Source: Fluviibacter sp964604465 (GTDB taxonomy: Bacteria > Pseudomonadota > Gammaproteobacteria > Burkholderiales > Rhodocyclaceae). Taken from it: a stretch of DNA of 27,145 bases. The stretch is from contig CAZRYZ010000016.1 of NCBI GenBank assembly GCA_964604465.1, forward strand, positions 1 to 27,145, written 5' to 3'. The number at the start of each line of letters is the position of its first letter. The stretch's first letter is position 1. Under the pieces are notes generated by a model, which saw nothing but the letters and a program-made list of their open reading frames with translations, ran no database searches and was not told the DNA's origin. Shown here piece by piece: positions 21,413 to 27,145 of the stretch. Position numbers and translations under genes: made by a program.

Positions 21413-24400
21413 GCGCGCAGCATCTGGATCAGACCCGTCTGCTGGCAGCCGATGCCGCTGCAAGGCAGGAGGCGCTGAACCCCTCCCGATCGTTCATTAT
21501 TGATGCGCCGGCCGGCGCGGGTAAGACCGAACTCCTGACTCAGCGCTTCCTGCGCTTGCTTGCCTGCGTAGATTCGCCCGAAGAAATCATCGCGCTCACG
21601 TTCACCAACAAGGCGGCGGCCGAAATGCGTGACCGCATCATTTCCAGTCTTCGCAGTGCCACATGCCCGCCGCCCCCGGATGCGCTACCGCACAAGCGAC
21701 AAACCTGGGAATTAGCCTGCGATGCTCTCCAGCGCGATGCCGACTGTCAGTGGCAACTGCTCAAGCAACCCGCACGGTTACGCATCATGACGCTGGACGC
21801 CCTGGCTGCCCGCATTGCCCGCCAGCTCCCACTGCTCTCCCGATTCGGTACCCAACCAGCAATCACGTCCGAACCTGGCCGGCTTTATGAACAAGCCGCA
21901 CGTAACACCCTCGATCAGCTGGAAGATGGCACATCCGCCAGCGACACAATCGCGCATGTCCTTGCCCACTTCGAGAATGATGCGGGTCGACTCAGCAAGA
22001 TGCTCACGAACATGCTGCGCCGGCGCGACCAGTGGGTCGCTGCAGCCTTTGGCAGTGCGCAATCCGAACCCCTCAGAGAGTCCATTAGCCACACCCTGGC
22101 GGAGATGGTCCGGGAGCGGCTGACCGAGGTCGAGAGCCACTTCCCCGCCCGCTGGCAACAGGGCTTCATGTCTGCTGCCGCTTATGCCGCCAGATTAAGT
22201 CCGGATTCACCCATACACTGCCTTGCTCACTGGGACCAACCGCTCACAAATCATCCCGCCGATCTGCCACGCTGGCAGGCGCTGGCCGAGCTCTTTCTGA
22301 CCCAGGCAGACAAGTTGCGCGGCAGGTACCAATCGCCCATCTGTATCGCCGGTAAAGAACATGCGGCCCAGCGCCAGGTGTTACTCGACACCATTGATGG
22401 CCTGGAGGCCAGCGGCAACGCAGAAAAACTGGCCAGCGTCCGCAAACTCCCCGAACCGGTTCTGGATGACGATTCGGCGGATCTGATCACACATCTTGTT
22501 GCGCTATTGCGACTGGCTTATGCCCAACTCTGGCTGCTCTTTAACCAGGAAAAATCTGTCGACTTCAGTGAGATCGCCATGCGCGCGGTGGAAGCACTCG
22601 GTACCGAGGATACCCCTGGCGAACTTCATGAACGCCTGGACTACCGGTTATGCCATCTGCTGGTAGACGAGTTTCAGGACACCAGCCCTCTGCAGGTCTC
22701 CCTGTTGCAAAGACTGACCGCCGGCTGGGCGCATGACCCAGGTCGCACCCTGTTTCTGGTCGGCGATCCAATGCAATCCATCTACCGTTTTCGCAAGGCC
22801 GATGTCGGCCTATTCCTGCGGGTGCGCCAAGAAGGACTGGGGCACATTCACCTGACACCACTGCAGCTCTATCGCAATAACCGGTCTCATCCTGAGATTG
22901 TCGACTGGGTCAACCGGACCTTTGATTGTGTCTTTGGCGCCATCGATGATCGGGTCCTGGGCGCCGTTCACTACGAATCCTGTGTTGCCGCTAAAGATCC
23001 GGACCCGCAGTCTGGCGTGAGCATTCATCCGCTGATCATGGGTGAACCGGATGCGGATGCCGAAGATACGGCCACCGGGATCAACCCGGATGAGTTGGAA
23101 GCACGGCGCATCATCGACATTATCCGCGCGACGCAAACCGAAAGGCCCGGGGCGACCATCGCTGTTCTGGTGCGCGCCCGCCCCCATCTGGACACCCTGG
23201 TCGATCAGCTGCAGTCCCTGGCATCGCCTATTCCTTTCCGCGCTGTCGAGATCGATGCGCTCGCCGGTCGTCAGGCGGTGCAGGATCTGGTGATCCTGAC
23301 ACGAGCGCTGCATACGCCGGGTGACCGTCTCAACTGGCTTGCAATGCTCAGGGCGCCTTGGTGCGGCCTGACCCTGGCAGATTTACACACCCTCGCGGCC
23401 GACGAACATCTTGAGACGGTCTGGTCGCTCATGCAGGACGATAACCGGTTCGCGCAACTGAGCGAAGATGGTCGCCGACGGCTCCTGCCGCTGCGCCAAA
23501 TACTGGCCGTTGCCATGACTAACCGGCACGTCCAGCGACCACGCCGATGGGTCGAGGGGGTCTGGCATGCCCTGAATGGCCCAGCCACACTGGAATGCCC
23601 AAAGGACGTGCAAGACGCCGAGGCTTATTTCGCATTGCTGGATAACCTGACGCGGCACGGCAGACTGGATTTAGAGGGGCTGGATGCCGCGCTTGAGAAA
23701 CTCTTTGCCGCTGCCGATAACAGCACGGCCAGCGAGCAGGTGCAGCTGATGACCATTCACAAAGCCAAAGGCCTTCAGTTTGATACGGTCATTATCCCCG
23801 GCCTGCATAAAACCCCGCCCGCCGACGAGCACGCCCTCTTGCTCTGGGATACCCTGATTCTCGATGCGGATGGTCAGGAGCACCTGATTGTGGCACCCGC
23901 GCCTGCCCCCGGAGCCAATCAGCCTACAGCCACGCCCTATAGTTACCTGCGCGGCCTGGAGTCCTCACGGAGCCTGAATGAGGACAAACGTGTGCTGTAT
24001 GTGGGGGCGACCCGTGCTATCCGGCGCCTACATCTTCTGGGGCTAGCCAAGCGGGATTCCAATGAAGCAACTCCCTCCGGGCGCTCTAGGCTCAAGACCC
24101 CGCCCAGTCATTCCCTGCTGGCCCCCTTATGGCCCGTTCTTGAGGACACCTTTGCGGCCGCCGATTCCGAACCATCATCTATGGGATTTGCTGCTGGCAG
24201 GATGGATCCGGCCACGTTCATTCCGGATCTGATTCGCCTGAACATTTCGGCGATTGCAGCGCCCGTATCGACCGGCAAGCTGACCACCGGCTCCGACCAG
24301 CCATCAAAGGTCAGCAAAGCAGGTCCACGAGCAAGCACCGGATTTTCTAACACCCTAGAAATGGAGATCGGCACCCTAGTCCACCACTATCTGGAGGCGT

Positions 24401-24951
24401 TCGCACGCGATGGCCTGGCGCAGTGGGATACTGATCGACTGAACCGTCTTCTGCCCCGGATGATCCGCCACTTCAGCGGCCAGGGATATGCAACCCATGA
24501 TGCCAACGAGGCGGGCCGAGCTGTTCATGCAACGCTACTCAAATCACTCGCTGACCCGGTAAGTCAATGGGTACTGGCCGCGCACGAGGCTGCTGGTTGT
24601 GAAGTACCGCTGAGCAGTCGCCTTCAGAGCACGCCAACTGACGACACCCCATCAAACACAGCACATGCTGCCGGAGAACCGTTGGCACAGCGCCATGTGA
24701 TCGACCGCACCTTCATCGAAAATGGGATACGATGGATTATTGATTACAAAACGCTGCACACCGACCCGGCGCTAACGGGTGAGGCACTGGAGGCGCATCT
24801 GAACGACAAAGCTGCATCTTATCGGCCACAATTGGAACGATATGCCGCGCTTTACGCCCACGAGGAAGCCCGGGGTCTGCGTGTTCGGATGGCCGTCTTT
24901 TTCCCGGCTCACGGGAAACTGGTTCCTCTCTCGCCAGAAAACCAAAAATAG
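21409..24951 (+). CDS. AddA-like UvrD-family helicase-nuclease
   Basis: 1180 residues. All SF1 helicase motifs are present: Walker A APAGAGKT at 33-40, TFTNKAAAEM (Ia), DEFQDT at 420-425 (II), VGDPMQSIYRFR at 451-462 (III), YRNNRSHPEIVDWVN (IV), TIHKAKGLQF at 782-791 (V) and VLYVGATRA at 862-870 (VI). The C-terminal nuclease keeps GTLVHHYLEAF near 988-998, Asp1099, and IDYKT at 1111-1115 (Asp1112, Lys1114). It is expected to unwind and cut double-strand ends with the AddB-like partner, in place of RecBCD. Translation is coupled to that partner through a 4-base overlap. The stop is 25 bases before the next gene. Confidence 0.92.
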   Translation: MSAQHLDQTRLLAADAAARQEALNPSRSFIIDAPAGAGKTELLTQRFLRLLACVDSPEEIIALTFTNKAAAEMRDRIISSLRSATCPPPPDALPHKRQTWELACDALQRDADCQWQLLKQPARLRIMTLDALAARIARQLPLLSRFGTQPAITSEPGRLYEQAARNTLDQLEDGTSASDTIAHVLAHFENDAGRLSKMLTNMLRRRDQWVAAAFGSAQSEPLRESISHTLAEMVRERLTEVESHFPARWQQGFMSAAAYAARLSPDSPIHCLAHWDQPLTNHPADLPRWQALAELFLTQADKLRGRYQSPICIAGKEHAAQRQVLLDTIDGLEASGNAEKLASVRKLPEPVLDDDSADLITHLVALLRLAYAQLWLLFNQEKSVDFSEIAMRAVEALGTEDTPGELHERLDYRLCHLLVDEFQDTSPLQVSLLQRLTAGWAHDPGRTLFLVGDPMQSIYRFRKADVGLFLRVRQEGLGHIHLTPLQLYRNNRSHPEIVDWVNRTFDCVFGAIDDRVLGAVHYESCVAAKDPDPQSGVSIHPLIMGEPDADAEDTATGINPDELEARRIIDIIRATQTERPGATIAVLVRARPHLDTLVDQLQSLASPIPFRAVEIDALAGRQAVQDLVILTRALHTPGDRLNWLAMLRAPWCGLTLADLHTLAADEHLETVWSLMQDDNRFAQLSEDGRRRLLPLRQILAVAMTNRHVQRPRRWVEGVWHALNGPATLECPKDVQDAEAYFALLDNLTRHGRLDLEGLDAALEKLFAAADNSTASEQVQLMTIHKAKGLQFDTVIIPGLHKTPPADEHALLLWDTLILDADGQEHLIVAPAPAPGANQPTATPYSYLRGLESSRSLNEDKRVLYVGATRAIRRLHLLGLAKRDSNEATPSGRSRLKTPPSHSLLAPLWPVLEDTFAAADSEPSSMGFAAGRMDPATFIPDLIRLNISAIAAPVSTGKLTTGSDQPSKVSKAGPRASTGFSNTLEMEIGTLVHHYLEAFARDGLAQWDTDRLNRLLPRMIRHFSGQGYATHDANEAGRAVHATLLKSLADPVSQWVLAAHEAAGCEVPLSSRLQSTPTDDTPSNTAHAAGEPLAQRHVIDRTFIENGIRWIIDYKTLHTDPALTGEALEAHLNDKAASYRPQLERYAALYAHEEARGLRVRMAVFFPAHGKLVPLSPENQK

Positions 24952-24976
24952 ACATAAAAGGAAGAAAAGGATTTAT

Positions 24977-26506
24977 ATGCCCGCCAACAACACCATCCCC
25001 AATCGACTGTTGATGGCAGCGGCCGGCCATCATGGCCGCGCAACGATCATTGTGGATGAACTGGGTCGTTCCCTCAGTTTTGATCGACTGATCATTGGTT
25101 GTGCCGTCCTGTCGCGCGAAATCAACGCCCTCACCCGGCGTCACCATATCGGCTGTTTGCTTCCCAACAGTGTCACCGGCGTGGTCGCGATCTTTGCCGC
25201 CCAGTTTGCCCACAAAGCCGTTGCGCTTCTCAACTACACATTTCCATTGCCCACGCTAATCCGCTGTTGCGAACGGGCTCACATCGATATTCTCCTGACC
25301 TCACGACAGTTTCTCGAAAAATGTGAACTGGATGATCTACCCGCACTTCTTGAAGAACACGGTATCCGTTGCATCTTTCTGGAAGACGTTGCGCTCAAAA
25401 TCGGCCGGCTGGCCAAACTCAAAGGCTTGTTACGCGTCCGATTGAAACAGCTGCGAACCGAACGCAGCAGCCCTGACGATGCCGCGGTCATTCTCTTTAC
25501 GTCGGGTAGCGAAGCGGATCCTAAGGCGGTTGTCCTGAGTCACCGTAACCTGCTTTCCAACGTTGACCAGATTCTTCAGGCCTTTCCGATTGGCAAACAC
25601 GAGGTGATGTTTAGCGCTCTACCCCAATTTCATGCCTTTGGTCTCACAGCGGGTGTACTGCTGCCGCTCATGAATGGGATGAAAACAGTCATCGGTCTCT
25701 CGCCCTTGCGTCATAAGGAAAACCTGGAGCTGATTCGCACCCAAAAACCTACGGTCATGCTCTCGACGGACACCTTCCTGAATCAGCTCTACAAAATTGC
25801 CAAGCCGGGTGACCTATCGTCATTGCGCTTTGTGGTCGCCGGGGCTGAACGGCTCAAGCCCCATACACGTGAACGCTTTGAGGTCCTTGGCATCACCGTG
25901 CTGGAGGGTTATGGTGCGACCGAAGCGGGCCCGGTGATTGCCGTCAACGTTCCCACGGGAATTCGCCACGGTACGGTTGGTAGGCTACTGCCCCACATTG
26001 AATACCGGATCGAACCACACGAAGGGATTGATGAAGGTGGCGTCTTACACGTGCGCGGCCCGAATCTGATGAAGTCTTATCTTCATGACCTGATGGAGGA
26101 GCGTTCTTCGCTGAATGACGGCTGGTATGACACCGGCGACATTGTCACGATCGACGCGGATGGTTTTCTCAGCATTAAGGGGCGCAAGAAGCGTTTTACC
26201 AAGATTGCCGGTGAAATGATCTCGCTGGGCTTTATTGAGGACGAGGTAGCACGCATCTCCAGCGAGCATCATCACGCAGCGATCGCCATCGAATCTGACG
26301 AGCAGAGCAAACCGGTGATTCGACTCTATACCAACGATCCTAACCTGACGACCGAGGCGATTCGTCAGCATTTTGTTGCCGAACGGATTCCTAATACCTG
26401 GCTACCCCGCGAGGTCGTTTTTATGCCCGAGCTCCCCGTTTTGCGGACGGGCAAAGTGGATTACCGGTCTTTGCAGGATCTGGCAAACGGCAAGACGGGT
26501 GCGTAA
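24977..26506 (+). CDS. AMP-ligase, Aas-like (acyl-ACP/acyl-CoA synthetase domain)
   Basis: 509 residues from ATG 24977, with AAAAGGA 5 bases upstream; the frame also opens upstream, but that would overlap the helicase gene. It is an ANL-superfamily adenylating enzyme closest to the AMP-ligase half of Aas, which activates fatty acids onto ACP: AVILFTSGSEADPKAV at 170-185, SALPQFHAFGLTAGV, VVAGAERLKP, GYGATE at 311-316, WYDTGDI at 383-389, KRFTKIAGEMIS at 405-416 and catalytic Lys493 in TGKVD. The usual acyltransferase (PlsC) half of Aas is absent. The fatty acyl substrate is inferred. It follows the helicase by 25 bases and ends at a terminator. Confidence 0.85.
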   Translation: MPANNTIPNRLLMAAAGHHGRATIIVDELGRSLSFDRLIIGCAVLSREINALTRRHHIGCLLPNSVTGVVAIFAAQFAHKAVALLNYTFPLPTLIRCCERAHIDILLTSRQFLEKCELDDLPALLEEHGIRCIFLEDVALKIGRLAKLKGLLRVRLKQLRTERSSPDDAAVILFTSGSEADPKAVVLSHRNLLSNVDQILQAFPIGKHEVMFSALPQFHAFGLTAGVLLPLMNGMKTVIGLSPLRHKENLELIRTQKPTVMLSTDTFLNQLYKIAKPGDLSSLRFVVAGAERLKPHTRERFEVLGITVLEGYGATEAGPVIAVNVPTGIRHGTVGRLLPHIEYRIEPHEGIDEGGVLHVRGPNLMKSYLHDLMEERSSLNDGWYDTGDIVTIDADGFLSIKGRKKRFTKIAGEMISLGFIEDEVARISSEHHHAAIAIESDEQSKPVIRLYTNDPNLTTEAIRQHFVAERIPNTWLPREVVFMPELPVLRTGKVDYRSLQDLANGKTGA

Positions 26507-26507
26507 A

Positions 26508-26531
26508 AAAAGCCACCCTGAGGTGGCTTTT
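26508..26531. terminator. Bidirectional intrinsic terminator
   Basis: AAAAGCCACC (26508-26517) pairs with GGTGGCTTTT (26522-26531) around a CTGA loop. The T-run serves the forward AMP-ligase transcript, and the A-run serves as a T-run for the reverse DUF3313-like gene. Confidence 0.85.
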
Positions 26532-26554
26532 CCCGGATAGCACAGACGATCCGA

Positions 26555-27145
26555 TTATTTTCCCGCCATACCGGCAGAGACACGCACGGCCGTGGTGACC
26601 CATTCGATGGCCAGTTTCTGGAATGCTTCCGTTGAACTGGATTCCATACGGAAGGTTTCGCCAGACATCACATAGACGCCCTGCCCCCAGACCTTGCCTG
26701 TCACACTGTCACGCAGCTTGGCCTCAACCACCAGCGAGGGGGTCTTGGAATCAACGCCTGCCGCTTTTTGTGCGGCAAAGAGCACGGCCGAAATAGGCAC
26801 TGCGTTCCAGGGCTTGAAACTATCGCCCTCAACCACGGCACCGGTCAGCGCCACGCTTAGCCGGCCTACACCCGGGCCCGGTTTCGTCACCACATGGAAG
26901 CGCTTTGAGGCACGATCCTTGAGCTCTTTATCAATAATCATCCGGGTCTGGTAAATCGTCTCATCCGTCAGCCCCTTCTGGCCAGAATCCTTCAAAGCCG
27001 TCTGATAAAGCACCACCGGATCAATCATCACGCCCTTGACCTGACTCTTATCAAAATCGGGGCTGACATAGCGATATAACTTCACCCCTGGTTGGTCAAT
27101 GGGAATCTCTTGCAGCCGGTTGTATTCAGCCGAGGTCAGGAAGCC
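26555..27145 (-). CDS. DUF3313-like lipoprotein (5' partial)
   Basis: The frame is open to the right edge, so the start lies beyond the window; the GTG at 27085 is internal. About 196 residues are visible. The first (GFLTSAEYNRLQE) match the opening of DUF3313 lipoproteins, followed by KLYRYVSPDF, VKGVMIDPVVLYQ, and a C-terminal LVVEAKLRDSVTGKVWGQGVY. These are exported lipoproteins of unknown function, so a signal peptide with a lipobox is expected in the missing part. It is convergent with the AMP-ligase gene. Confidence 0.75.
   Translation of the reverse strand, partial: GFLTSAEYNRLQEIPIDQPGVKLYRYVSPDFDKSQVKGVMIDPVVLYQTALKDSGQKGLTDETIYQTRMIIDKELKDRASKRFHVVTKPGPGVGRLSVALTGAVVEGDSFKPWNAVPISAVLFAAQKAAGVDSKTPSLVVEAKLRDSVTGKVWGQGVYVMSGETFRMESSSTEAFQKLAIEWVTTAVRVSAGMAGK

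Noticed and set aside
24842..24976. Upstream extension of the AMP-ligase frame
   Set aside because: It would overlap the helicase gene by over 100 bases; ATG 24977 has a good ribosome-binding site and fits the family start.

Overview
The window reads as a chromosomal stretch of a Gram-negative proteobacterium, most likely a gammaproteobacterium with a halotolerant, possibly chemolithotrophic lifestyle of the Halothiobacillus type. This assignment is inferred from gene content (NhaD and NhaA sodium/proton antiporters, a CPA2 antiporter, an RCK potassium channel, PPK2, a phasin, and a beta/gamma-proteobacterial AddAB-like pair) and from the moderately high GC; no rRNA or other marker gene is present. 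Coding density is high, no gene-free stretch exceeds 300 bases, and I see no insertion sequence, prophage, tRNA, rRNA or CRISPR array.

Layout. (1) 1-4409: the 3' part of a fusion of an NMT1/THI5-type substrate-binding domain with a complete TRIC-type cation channel domain, convergent with a reverse-strand pair: polyphosphate kinase 2 (PPK2), then a membrane-anchored TAXI-type substrate-binding protein. An FNR-like half-symmetric box lies upstream of ppk2. (2) 4410-5874: reverse-strand secreted cupin and alpha/beta hydrolase. (3) 6010-7466: SHOCT lipoprotein and P1 (DmpA/S58-type) peptidase, closed by a strong bidirectional terminator. (4) 7533-15248: a cation-homeostasis cluster of NhaD and NhaA (divergent), a KefB/YbaL-like CPA2 antiporter, a four-helix DUF6394-like membrane protein and a two-TM RCK potassium channel, interrupted by three small genes (glycine-zipper protein, Cys-rich 70-residue protein, NTF2-like protein). 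(5) 15403-18503: an unannotated 58-residue protein, a phasin, a lipoprotein, a winged-helix regulator, a small membrane protein and an NfsB nitroreductase. (6) 18566-26506: an AddB-like and AddA-like helicase-nuclease pair overlapping by 4 bases, followed by an Aas-type AMP-ligase. (7) 26555-27145: a DUF3313-like lipoprotein cut by the right edge.

The dominant theme is monovalent cation control: two Na+/H+ antiporters of different families, one K+/H+-type antiporter with an RCK domain, one K+ channel with two RCK domains, and a TRIC channel fused to a periplasmic binding domain. The most unusual gene is the binding-protein/TRIC fusion, whose architecture suggests a ligand-responsive cation channel. 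The second notable point is the AddB-like nuclease, which keeps its PD-(D/E)XK residues but has leucines at two of the four positions expected to hold iron-sulfur cysteines. Several intergenic regions show good sigma70-type promoters, two of them placed so that transcripts would start at the start codon itself (leaderless).
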